Shown: positions 1 to 6,562, counted from the first letter of the stretch. The stretch: 9,531 nucleotides of DNA from Lysobacterales bacterium (GCA_015655035.1 JAATFS010000127.1:1-9531), one strand, 5' to 3'. Program-made: numbers and translations. Notes: a model not told the origin generated them from the letters alone.

Positions 1-372
1 GGCCTGGTCGGCGGTATCGATCGGCGCATCCAGGGTGCCGTCAGCGCCAAGGAAGTCGAACGCGAGAATGCGGCGCGAAGCCGGATCCAGCGCGCGTCCG
101 GCGCCGACCAGGCCCTCGGCCCAGCCCTTTTCCGGGAACAGCGCGCTGGCCGCGACATGCCGGTGCGCGGAAATGCCACCGGCCACCAGCACCACGGGCG
201 CGTCGTGGGCCCCGAAGAGTTCGTAGCGCAGGCAGACGCTGCGCAGTCCCGCGTGCCGCATCGGCAATGCCACCACGACCTCGCCGCGCACGGCGATGCG
301 GCCGTCGTTATCGGCGGCAGGTGTATAGGCATAGGCGGCGGTAGCAGGCGGAGCGGTATTCACGAAACTCAT
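1..372 (-). CDS. metX: MetX-like homoserine O-acyltransferase, N-terminal part (runs off left edge)
   Basis: This is the first 124 codons of an alpha/beta-hydrolase-fold acyltransferase that activates homoserine (acetyl- or succinyl-CoA donor) in methionine biosynthesis; it is cytoplasmic. Visible marks are the opening strand and oxyanion-hole region GGISAHRHV (residues 65-73), W84 with GLVGAGRALD (87-96), and FDFLGADG (105-112). This order matches the MetX family. The nucleophile Ser, Asp and His lie beyond the window, so catalytic competence and donor choice cannot be judged. The ATG at 372 was chosen because the family-like sequence begins soon after it and a weak GGA Shine-Dalgarno lies 7 bases upstream. 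A SAM-I riboswitch at 562-441 sits in its leader, which independently supports a methionine role. An acyltransferase of the same fold acting on serine is the main alternative. Confidence 0.85.
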   Translation of the reverse strand, partial: MSFVNTAPPATAAYAYTPAADNDGRIAVRGEVVVALPMRHAGLRSVCLRYELFGAHDAPVVLVAGGISAHRHVAASALFPEKGWAEGLVGAGRALDPASRRILAFDFLGADGTLDAPIDTADQA

Positions 373-417
373 GGCGGTGTCCAAAGTGGAACGGCCATCG
401 AGCTTCGCGGAGCTCGC

Positions 418-445
418 GTTCGACGTGCGAAGGCACGATTCGAAC
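418..445 (-). promoter_or_regulatory. Anti-P1 hairpin in the metX leader (putative expression platform)
   Basis: GTTCGA (445-440) is the exact complement of TCGAAC (423-418). Inside it CGTGC (437-433) pairs with GCACG (428-424) around a CTTC loop, with a two-base AT bulge. The outer stem uses bases 445-441, which P1 of the riboswitch also needs. It can therefore form fully only when P1 is open. A second hairpin, CGAGCT (416-411) with AGCTCG (404-399), follows. Neither has a T-run, so neither is an intrinsic terminator. The switching role is inferred. Confidence 0.45.
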
Positions 446-562
446 CATCTTTCGGCGGACGCGCAGGTCCCCGCAGGATTTGGCACCAAACGCGTACGCT
501 TGCGCGTCCGCTGGCTGCCCCGGCATCAAAGGGCCTGTCCCTCCGCCGGTCTCGATGGTCCG
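441..562 (-). promoter_or_regulatory. SAM-I (S-box) riboswitch in the metX leader
   Basis: Read on the minus strand, the S-box core is recognisable in order. The P1 5' strand is GACCATC (560-554). Next come the kink-turn/P2 core GGAGGGACAGGCCC (544-531), TGATGCCGGGGCAGCC (528-513), P3 (509-503 with 494-488, 8-base loop), GGTGCCAAATCCTGC (487-473) and P4 (GCGG 474-471 with CCGC 458-455). GAAAGATGG (453-445) carries the P1 3' strand GATGGTT (449-443). P1 can extend to 562/441. These are hallmark conserved blocks of the S-box family, which binds S-adenosylmethionine. By analogy the RNA lowers metX expression when SAM is plentiful. It starts 69 bases before the metX ATG (372). No U-tract follows, so control is more likely translational or Rho-linked than by intrinsic termination. 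Confidence 0.92.
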
Positions 563-565
563 GCT

Positions 566-594
566 ACGATGCCAGCCCCCCGGACCAGTGTCAA
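566..594 (-). promoter_or_regulatory. Promoter for the riboswitch-metX transcript
   Basis: On the minus strand a perfect -35 TTGACA (594-589) is followed by a 17-base spacer and the weak -10 CATCGT (571-566). Transcription would begin at about 560-559, the first bases of riboswitch helix P1. That coincidence supports the assignment, although the -10 matches consensus at only three positions. Confidence 0.6.
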
Positions 595-702
595 TCGCTT
601 TATTCGGATGGAGCGATAAGCTTTCATCGGATACCTCTTGGCCGCGCCCCGTCTGGCCCGGCGGCGCCTCCCGGCAGCAGCCCGCCCCCGCTTCCAGGCC
701 GC

Positions 703-708
703 TATAAT
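703..708 (+). promoter_or_regulatory. -10 box for prfC
   Basis: A perfect TATAAT lies in the GC-rich gap between the divergent metX leader and prfC. It predicts a start near 715 and a leader of about 41 bases. No convincing -35 is seen at 16-18 bases upstream (the region is GCCCGCC-like). A TTG in frame with prfC at 708 overlaps this box and is therefore not a credible start codon. Confidence 0.5.
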
Positions 709-732
709 TGCCGACCTCCTTATTGCCGCGAT

Positions 733-748
733 GCGCCCTGCCGGGCGC
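733..748 (+). promoter_or_regulatory. GC hairpin in the prfC leader at the ribosome-binding position
   Basis: GCGCCC (733-738) pairs perfectly with GGGCGC (743-748) around a TGCC loop and ends 7 bases before the prfC ATG (756). No Shine-Dalgarno sequence is present in its place. The hairpin thus occupies the ribosome-binding site. Whether it modulates translation is unknown. Confidence 0.45.
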
Positions 749-755
749 GCTTTCC

Positions 756-2360
756 ATGTCCGAAGTCTCTACCGAAGCCGCGCGACGCCGTACTTTCGCC
801 ATCATTTCCCACCCCGATGCCGGCAAGACCACATTGACCGAAAAGCTGCTGCTGTTCGGCGGGGCGATCCAGATGGCCGGCTCGGTCAAGGGCCGCAAGG
901 CCGCCCGCCATGCCACCTCGGACTGGATGGCACTGGAAAAGGAACGCGGCATCTCGGTGACCTCATCGGTGATGCAGTTCCCATACGAAGGCAAGATCAT
1001 CAACCTCCTCGACACTCCCGGCCACGCCGACTTCGGCGAGGACACCTACCGCGTGCTCACTGCGGTGGACTCGGCGCTGATGGTGATCGACGTGGCCAAG
1101 GGCGTGGAGGAACGCACCATCAAGCTGATGGAGGTGTGCCGCCTGCGCGACACCCCGATCATGACCTTCATCAACAAGCTCGACCGCGAGGGCAAGGACC
1201 CCATCGACCTTCTGGACGAGGTCGAGACCGTGCTCGGCATCCAGTGCGCCCCCGTGACCTGGCCAATCGGCATGGGCCAGCGCCTGAAGGGCGTAGTCCA
1301 CCTCATCACCGGCGAGGTCCACCTTTACGAGCAAGGCCGCAATTTCACCCGCCAGGACTCCACCATCTTCCCCTCGATCGATTCCCCCGGCCTGGCCGAG
1401 AAGATCGGCGGACAGATGCTGGCCGAGCTGCGCGACGAACTGGAACTGGTGCAGGGCGCCAGCCACAGCTTCGATCTGGACGCCTATCGCGCCGGCCGCC
1501 AGACCCCGGTGTTCTTCGGCTCCGGCGTGAACAACTTCGGCGTACAGCCGCTGCTGGACTTCTTTGTCGAGCATGCCCCCTCGCCGCAAGCGCACGCCAC
1601 CACCGGCCGCGACGTACACCCCGATGAGCCGAAGCTCAGCGGCTTCGTCTTCAAGATCCAGGCCAACATGGATCCGCAGCACCGCGACCGGGTCGCGTTC
1701 ATGCGCGTGTGTTCAGGCAAGTTCACCGCCGGCATGAAGACCTTGCACGTGCGTACCGGCAAGGACGTGAAGCTGGCCAACGCACTGACCTTCATGGCCA
1801 GCGACCGCGAGATCGCCGCGGAAGCGTGGCCGGGCGACGTGATCGGCATCCACAACCACGGCACCATCTCCATCGGCGACACCTTCACGGAGGGCGAGTC
1901 GCTGTCGTTCACCGGCATTCCCAACTTTGCGCCGGAACTGTTCCGCCGCGCGCGCCTGCGCGACCCGCTCAAGCTCAAGCAGTTGCAGAAGGGCCTTGCC
2001 CAACTGTCCGAAGAAGGCGCCACCCAGTTCTTCCGACCATTGATGAGCAACGACCTGGTCCTTGGCGCGGTCGGCGTACTGCAGTTCGACGTGGTCGCGT
2101 ATCGGCTCAAGGACGAATACGGCGTGGATGCCACTTTCGAGCCGGTGAGCGTCGCCACCGCGCGCTGGGTCCATTGCAACGACCCGCGCAAGCTGGAGGA
2201 GTTCCGGGAGAAGAATGCCAGCAACCTTTCCATCGATGCCGCAGGTGAACTGGTCTACCTGGCCCCCACCCGGGTCAACCTGCAACTCGCGCAAGAGCGC
2301 GCGCCGGATGTGCGTTTCTCGGCCACGCGCGAGCATGCCCATAGCATCAAGCTCGATTGA
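756..2360 (+). CDS. prfC: Peptide chain release factor 3 (RF3)
   Basis: RF3 is a cytoplasmic translational GTPase that removes RF1/RF2 from the ribosome after peptide release. The 534-residue product is close to the usual ~530. G-domain motifs are all present: G1 SHPDAGKT (18-25), switch I/II region with GIS (65-67), G3 DTPGH (86-90) and G4 NKLD (140-143). Domain II starts near 296 (GFVFKIQANMDP), and the family signature GIPNFAPELFRR sits near 387. The C-terminus runs through LAQERAPDVRFSATREHA, as expected. ATG 756 was chosen because homology begins almost at once (ARRRTFAIISHPD). The longer 708 TTG start would add 16 unlike residues and overlap the -10 box. The gene has its own TATAAT, a GC hairpin but no clear SD before the start, and an 8-bp hairpin 12 bases after the stop. 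Confidence 0.97.
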   Translation: MSEVSTEAARRRTFAIISHPDAGKTTLTEKLLLFGGAIQMAGSVKGRKAARHATSDWMALEKERGISVTSSVMQFPYEGKIINLLDTPGHADFGEDTYRVLTAVDSALMVIDVAKGVEERTIKLMEVCRLRDTPIMTFINKLDREGKDPIDLLDEVETVLGIQCAPVTWPIGMGQRLKGVVHLITGEVHLYEQGRNFTRQDSTIFPSIDSPGLAEKIGGQMLAELRDELELVQGASHSFDLDAYRAGRQTPVFFGSGVNNFGVQPLLDFFVEHAPSPQAHATTGRDVHPDEPKLSGFVFKIQANMDPQHRDRVAFMRVCSGKFTAGMKTLHVRTGKDVKLANALTFMASDREIAAEAWPGDVIGIHNHGTISIGDTFTEGESLSFTGIPNFAPELFRRARLRDPLKLKQLQKGLAQLSEEGATQFFRPLMSNDLVLGAVGVLQFDVVAYRLKDEYGVDATFEPVSVATARWVHCNDPRKLEEFREKNASNLSIDAAGELVYLAPTRVNLQLAQERAPDVRFSATREHAHSIKLD

Positions 2361-2372
2361 GCGCTGCTTGAA

Positions 2373-2397
2373 CAGGTGTCGCCAACCGAGACACCTG
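2373..2397 (+). repeat. Inverted repeat after prfC (8-bp stem, 9-base loop)
   Basis: CAGGTGTC (2373-2380) pairs perfectly with GACACCTG (2390-2397), starting 12 bases after the prfC stop. No T-run follows, so it is not a classical intrinsic terminator. It could be a 3'-end stabiliser or attenuate readthrough into trhA. TCGCC (2379-2383) can also pair with GGCGA (2413-2417), a mutually exclusive fold. Confidence 0.55.
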
Positions 2398-2435
2398 GCA
2401 ATGCGAACCGGTGGCGATTGGGGTACCTTGCCGGC

Positions 2436-3080
2436 ATGAGTATCGACGCCTCCCCCTCAACCGATCCGCGCGACGAAATCGCCAGCGCGCTGACCCACGG
2501 CCTTGGCGCGGTTGCCGCGCTGGCAGGCGGCTCGGTGCTGATCACCCTGTCCGCCGTCTACGGCGACGGCTGGCAACTGGCCACTTCCATCGTGTTCAGC
2601 GCCACCCTGGTGTTGCTGTACGTCGCTTCCACCCTGTACCACGCCATCCCGCATCCCGGTGCCAAGGCCCGGCTGCAGGTGTTCGATCACTGCTGCATCT
2701 ACCTGCTGATCGCCGGCACCTACACTCCGTTCACCCTGGTCAACCTGCGTGGCGCCTGGGGCTGGGGCCTGTTCGCCGCGATCTGGACGATCGCAGCCGC
2801 CGGCGTGGTGTTCAAGCTGTTCTTCACCGGGCGCTTCCGGCGGCTTTCCACCTTCATCTATATCGCGATGGGTTGGCTGATCGTCGTGGCAATCGAGCCG
2901 CTGCTGCGCTCGGTCGATGCCTGGAGCTTGAGCTGGCTACTGGCCGGCGGCCTGTTCTACACGCTCGGCACCTACTTCTACCAACGCGATTCGATCCGCT
3001 ACTTCCACGCGATCTGGCACCTGTTCGTGCTGGCAGGCAGCATCTGCCACTTCGTCGCCGTGACCGCACAGGTGCTGTAG
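2436..3080 (+). CDS. trhA: HlyIII/PAQR-family membrane protein TrhA
   Basis: This 214-residue inner-membrane protein belongs to the hemolysin III/PAQR family (E. coli YqfA, now TrhA), linked to membrane energy and lipid homeostasis rather than true haemolysis. Seven hydrophobic segments span almost the whole chain. Family marks are the N-terminal SALTHGLGA (17-25), STLYH with H69, FDHCCIYLLIAGTYTPF (83-99, D84/H85) and the C-terminal HAIWH (H191, H195) with H205. H69, H191 and H195 fit the zinc-site histidines of the fold. ATG 2436 gives the usual short N-terminus; the best SD-like run (GGGG, 2420-2423) is rather far away. The gap to prfC is 75 bases with no convincing promoter, so readthrough from prfC is possible. 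The in vivo substrate or enzymatic activity is not established. Confidence 0.93.
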   Translation: MSIDASPSTDPRDEIASALTHGLGAVAALAGGSVLITLSAVYGDGWQLATSIVFSATLVLLYVASTLYHAIPHPGAKARLQVFDHCCIYLLIAGTYTPFTLVNLRGAWGWGLFAAIWTIAAAGVVFKLFFTGRFRRLSTFIYIAMGWLIVVAIEPLLRSVDAWSLSWLLAGGLFYTLGTYFYQRDSIRYFHAIWHLFVLAGSICHFVAVTAQVL

Positions 3081-3091
3081 CGCCGCACCTG
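3069..3091 (+). repeat. Inverted repeat over the trhA stop codon (7-bp stem, 9-base loop)
   Basis: CAGGTGC (3069-3075) pairs perfectly with GCACCTG (3085-3091), with the trhA TAG in the loop. It has no T-run. It resembles the hairpin after prfC in stem sequence (CAGGTG/CACCTG) and loop length, and in both cases the right arm continues as CACCTGGCA. Confidence 0.5.
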
Positions 3092-3121
3092 GCAGGCATT
3101 CGCACCTCCTGCACAGGCCAT

Positions 3122-3135
3122 CCCCAACGATGGGG
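3122..3135 (+). promoter_or_regulatory. Small hairpin abutting the AsmA-gene start
   Basis: CCCC (3122-3125) pairs with GGGG (3132-3135), two bases before ATG 3138. The GGGG is the only SD-like run, and its spacing to the ATG is too short for normal use. Either initiation here is weak and structured, or the true start lies downstream. Confidence 0.35.
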
Positions 3136-3137
3136 TC

Positions 3138-5099
3138 ATGAATACCGGGTCACGTCCATCCCCACCCCGCGCACGCCGCTGGCCCGTGCCTGGTCGCCGT
3201 GGTCGACGCTGGCTGGCGATCACCGCGCTGCTGCTGGTGCTGGCCGTACTGCTCATTGTGCTATTCGACTGGAACTGGTTCCGTGGGCCGATCGAACGCA
3301 CCGTGCAGGCGCGCACCGGCCGAGAACTGCATATCGGGCACCTGGACGTAGCACTCGGCCGCACCACGACCGTGCGCGCCAACCGCCTCACCTTCGCCAA
3401 TGCCGACTGGTCCAAGCACCCGCAGATGGCCAGCGTGGCGCGCGCCGAACTCGACATTCGCCTGTGGCCATTGCTGCGGGGGCGGGTGCAGATTCCGGAA
3501 ATCCGGTTGAACGATCCCGACCTGCTGCTCGAAAGCGCTACCGCCCAGCATCCCGGCAACTGGGTGTTCGACCAACGCGGCGGCGGCAGCATGCCGGCCC
3601 TGGGGCGGCTGCTGGTCCACCAGGGGCGGCTCAGGTTCGTCGATACCGCCGGGCGTACCGATATCGACATCAGCGTGAACAGCCTGGCCGCAACCCAGGG
3701 CGACGCGGCGCCACCGATCAACATTGCCGGCAAGGGCCGCTGGAAGGGTTATCCGTTCACACTCAAGGGCAGCACCGCCTCGCCGCTGGAACTCAGCCAG
3801 ACCGAACATCCGTTCCGGATCGATCTACGTGGCAATGCCGGCCCCACCCGGACCCATATTCGCGGCACCCTGACCCACCCCTTCCAGTTCCAGACCTTCG
3901 ACCTGCAGATGCTACTGACCGGCAACGACATGGAGGATCTGTACCCCCTGACCGGCATCGCCATGCCCTCGACCCCGCCCTACCGGCTCGATGGCCGACT
4001 CAGTCGCAACGGCGACATCTGGCGCTATGCAGATTTCACCGGCCGTACCGGCGACAGCGATCTCGCCGGCACTGCGCAGATCGACGTCAGCGGCAAACGC
4101 CCCAAACTGAATGCGGACCTGCGCTCCAGGCAGCTGGATTTCGACGACCTCGCCGGCTTTATCGGTGCGCCGCCCAAGACCGGCACTGGCGAAACCGCAA
4201 ATGCCGAGCAGAAACAGCAGGCTGCCAAGCTCGCCGCCGGGCACAGGCTGCTACCAAGCACGCCCTACGACCTGTCCAAGTTGCGCGCGATGGATGCCGA
4301 CGTACGTTGGCGCGCCCAGCGGATCCATGCCCCTTCGCTGCCGCTGGACGACATGGATGCCCATTTGACCCTGGTGAACGGCCTGCTTGAACTGCAACCC
4401 CTTAATTTCGGTGTCGCCGGTGGCGACATCCGCTCCACCATCCGCATGGACGCGCGCAATGCGATCATCCGCACCCAGCTCAAGGCCAGCGTGCGCTCAT
4501 TGCATCTTGGGCAACTGCTGCCCGACGCCAAGCTGGCCAAGCAGGCATCCGGCGCCATCGCCGGCGAGATCGACATCACCGGGAAGGGCAACTCGGTGGC
4601 TGCCATGCTCGGAACCGCCGATGGCAACATCGCACTGGGCATGGGCCGTGGTCACGTCAGCAATCTGATCATGGAACTGGCGGGCCTGGACGTAACCGAG
4701 TCGCTGAAATACCTGATCACCCGCGATCGCGAGATTCCGCTGCGCTGCGCCTTCGCCGACTTCGGCGTGCGCGATGGCGTGATGAGCACGCGCTCGATGG
4801 CGTTCGACACCAGCGACACCATCATCCTCGGCGAAGGCCGGATCAGCCTCAAGGACGAATCGCTGGACCTGCTGCTGCGACCACGCCCCAAGGACCGCAG
4901 CATCCTGAGTTTCCGCTCGCCGCTGCGCCTGGGCGGCAGCTTCAAGGACCCCAGCTTCCGCCCGGACCTGAAAGCCCTCGGCACACGTGGCGCGATCGCA
5001 CTGGCGCTGGCCGTCATCGCCCCGCCCGCCGCGCTGCTGGCCACCATCGAAACCGGTCCGGGCCAGGACAGCGACTGCGGAGGAACGTACGCGCGCTGA
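3138..5099 (+). CDS. AsmA-family inner-membrane-anchored periplasmic protein
   Basis: This 653-residue member of the AsmA-like (YhjG/YicH-type) family is proposed, with its relatives, to help move or organise phospholipids between inner and outer membrane. An Arg-rich cytoplasmic tail (1-25) precedes one membrane segment (about 26-43, ALLLVLAVLLIVLF), so the bulk lies in the periplasm. The N-terminal AsmA domain shows RTGRELHIGHLDVALG (59-74) and RLWPLLRGRVQIPEIRLNDP. The C-terminal repeat-like beta region includes GRGHVSNLIMELAGLDV, then GVRDGVMSTRSM, LRPRPKDRSILSFRSPLRLGG, and a final hydrophobic stretch with TIETGPGQDSDCG near the end, typical of this subfamily. The ATG at 3138 is first in frame, but GTG 3186 (residue 17) would keep the membrane anchor and cannot be excluded. 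It ends 23 bases from the convergent CBS gene with no clear terminator between. Confidence 0.9.
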   Translation: MNTGSRPSPPRARRWPVPGRRGRRWLAITALLLVLAVLLIVLFDWNWFRGPIERTVQARTGRELHIGHLDVALGRTTTVRANRLTFANADWSKHPQMASVARAELDIRLWPLLRGRVQIPEIRLNDPDLLLESATAQHPGNWVFDQRGGGSMPALGRLLVHQGRLRFVDTAGRTDIDISVNSLAATQGDAAPPINIAGKGRWKGYPFTLKGSTASPLELSQTEHPFRIDLRGNAGPTRTHIRGTLTHPFQFQTFDLQMLLTGNDMEDLYPLTGIAMPSTPPYRLDGRLSRNGDIWRYADFTGRTGDSDLAGTAQIDVSGKRPKLNADLRSRQLDFDDLAGFIGAPPKTGTGETANAEQKQQAAKLAAGHRLLPSTPYDLSKLRAMDADVRWRAQRIHAPSLPLDDMDAHLTLVNGLLELQPLNFGVAGGDIRSTIRMDARNAIIRTQLKASVRSLHLGQLLPDAKLAKQASGAIAGEIDITGKGNSVAAMLGTADGNIALGMGRGHVSNLIMELAGLDVTESLKYLITRDREIPLRCAFADFGVRDGVMSTRSMAFDTSDTIILGEGRISLKDESLDLLLRPRPKDRSILSFRSPLRLGGSFKDPSFRPDLKALGTRGAIALALAVIAPPAALLATIETGPGQDSDCGGTYAR

Positions 5100-5122
5100 C
5101 AGGATCGCAGCGCGCAGCCGGC

Positions 5123-5551
5123 TCAGCTGGCGATGTAGCGCTGCAACTGGTCAATGTCGCGGCGTTGCTCCTCGATCACCGCCTTCACCAGGTCGCCGAT
5201 CGAAACCACGCCCAGGATCCTGCCATCCTCGACCACCGGAAGATGCCGGAATCGCCGCTCGGTCATCAGCGCCATGCAGTGCTCGACCGTGGCCGACAAC
5301 GGCACGGTCACCACGTCGGCGGTCATGATTTCGCTGACCGGCGTGTTCGCCGAGGCGCGATCACGCAATACCACCTTTCGGGCGTAGTCGCGCTCGGACA
5401 GGATTCCCACCAACCGCTGCTCCTGCAACACCAGGACGGCGCCAATGCCCTTTTCCGCCATCAACCTGACCGCATCGATCACTGCGGCGTCCGCACCAAT
5501 CGCGAACACCTCAGCCTTCTTGAGCCCCAATAGTTGCCGTACCGTTTGCAT
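5123..5551 (-). CDS. Two-CBS-domain protein
   Basis: This 142-residue cytoplasmic protein consists almost entirely of a tandem CBS (Bateman) module: CBS1 about residues 8-64 (DAVRLMAEKGIGAVLVL, then GILSERDYARKV) and CBS2 about 72-130 (VSEIMTADVVTV, ERRFRHLPVVEDGRILGVVSIGDLVKAV). Such modules usually bind adenine nucleotides or related ligands. No catalytic domain is fused, so it is a stand-alone sensor or regulator of unknown partner. The start MQTVRQLLGLK is the normal one for this small family. It has a good SD, GGAG, 6 bases before ATG 5551, located inside the upstream glycosyltransferase reading frame. It is the last gene of the mtgA-GT2-CBS cluster and overlaps the GT2 gene by 41 bases. 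Confidence 0.93.
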   Translation of the reverse strand: MQTVRQLLGLKKAEVFAIGADAAVIDAVRLMAEKGIGAVLVLQEQRLVGILSERDYARKVVLRDRASANTPVSEIMTADVVTVPLSATVEHCMALMTERRFRHLPVVEDGRILGVVSIGDLVKAVIEEQRRDIDQLQRYIAS

Positions 5552-6554
5552 GGCCCGCTCCGTCGCTGGACTGGTGGCCGGAGAATACTCCCGCCGCCCC
5601 CAGGTGGGTGTCCACGAGATAAAGCGGCCGCTGCTTGGACTCGTCGTAGAGCCGCCCCAGGTACTCGCCGATCATTCCCAGCGCGATCAACTGCACTCCA
5701 CCCAGGAACAGGATGACCGCCATCATCGTCGGCCAGCCCGCCACCGGGTCGCCCATCAGCGCGGCCTTGATCACCACCCACAACCCGAACACGAAGGCGA
5801 ACAGCGCCGTGGCCAACCCCAGATAGGTCGCCGCGCGCAGTGGCGCGGTGGAAAAACTGGTGATCCCGTCGAGTGCAAAGTTCCACAGCCGCCAGACGGT
5901 GAACTTGCTCCGCCCCGACAATCGCGGCGCACGCCGATATGGCAACGCGACCTGGCGGAATCCTACCCAGCCGAACAACCCCTTCATGAACCGATGGCGC
6001 TCGCGCAATTGCCGCAACGCCAGCAACGCACGCGGCGACAGCAACCGGAAATCGCCCGTGTCCGCCGGGATCGGCGTATGCGACAGCCGGCCGATCACCC
6101 TATAGAACGAAGCCGCAGCGGCGCGCTTGAACCACCCCTCGCCTTCCCGCAGGACACGCGTACCGAATACATTGTCGTAACCGGCGCGCCACTGCGCGAC
6201 GAACTGCGGGATCAACTCCGGCGGGTCCTGGCCATCAGCGTCCAGCAGCACCACTGCGCCGTCTCGCACATTGTCCAGCGCTGCGGTGATCGCAATTTCC
6301 TTGCCGAAGTTGCGCGACAGCCGGATCGCACCGACGCGGGGGGCTGCGGCCACCAACCCGCTCAACAGCTCCCAGGTGGCGTCGCTGCTGCCGTCATCGA
6401 CATACAGAACTCGCGTTTCCAGGTCCTGCAACGTATCCAGCACCGCGATGATCCGCGGATGCAACAATGGAATATTGGTCGCTTCGTTATAGGCGGCGAC
6501 CACCACGGTCAAACATTCGGCGTTCATCGAGCCATCGTAGCTGGAAGTGTTCAT
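5511..6554 (-). CDS. GT2 glycosyltransferase with two C-terminal membrane segments (GtrB/ArnC/DPM1-like)
   Basis: This 347-residue inner-membrane protein is of the type that transfers a sugar from a nucleotide donor to a polyprenyl phosphate. The GT2 domain starts at LTVVVAAYNEA (15-25), with DDGSSD (53-58), LSRNFGKE (79-86), the metal/donor motif DADGQDPPE (105-113), DTGDFRLLS (165-173) and RSKFTVWRLW (215-224). Two membrane helices follow (about 238-263 and 275-298), then GEYLGRLYDESKQRPLYLVD. A tail of about 34 Gly/Ala/Ser-rich residues extends past the usual family end into the CBS gene. Two other in-frame ATGs exist: 6566, whose ATGA overlaps the mtgA stop, and 6527. I prefer 6554 because GAGG lies 6 bases upstream. 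The sugar and the final acceptor cannot be told from sequence. Confidence 0.92.
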   Translation of the reverse strand: MNTSSYDGSMNAECLTVVVAAYNEATNIPLLHPRIIAVLDTLQDLETRVLYVDDGSSDATWELLSGLVAAAPRVGAIRLSRNFGKEIAITAALDNVRDGAVVLLDADGQDPPELIPQFVAQWRAGYDNVFGTRVLREGEGWFKRAAAASFYRVIGRLSHTPIPADTGDFRLLSPRALLALRQLRERHRFMKGLFGWVGFRQVALPYRRAPRLSGRSKFTVWRLWNFALDGITSFSTAPLRAATYLGLATALFAFVFGLWVVIKAALMGDPVAGWPTMMAVILFLGGVQLIALGMIGEYLGRLYDESKQRPLYLVDTHLGAAGVFSGHQSSDGAGHANGTATIGAQEG

Positions 6555-6562
6555 GACAGCCC

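Noticed and set aside
708..755. TTG start giving prfC 16 more residues
   Set aside because: The TTG overlaps the TATAAT -10 box, so the transcript would start downstream of it. RF3 homology starts after ATG 756.
733..755. GC hairpin followed by GCTTT before prfC as an intrinsic terminator of an upstream transcript
   Set aside because: Only three T follow and no plus-strand gene lies upstream. It fits better as a leader structure.
308..1045. A 245-codon minus-strand frame over the metX leader and prfC
   Set aside because: It covers the SAM riboswitch and antisense prfC. It has no recognisable domain, and the riboswitch explains the region better.
638..1627. A 329-codon frame overlapping prfC
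   Set aside because: It is Arg/Gly/Pro-rich low-complexity translation in the +1 frame of an unambiguous RF3 gene.
2411..4390. A 659-codon open frame on the plus strand across trhA and the AsmA gene
   Set aside because: It is very Arg/Pro/His-rich with no domain pattern, and it lies in another frame of two well-supported genes. It is a typical GC-rich shadow frame.
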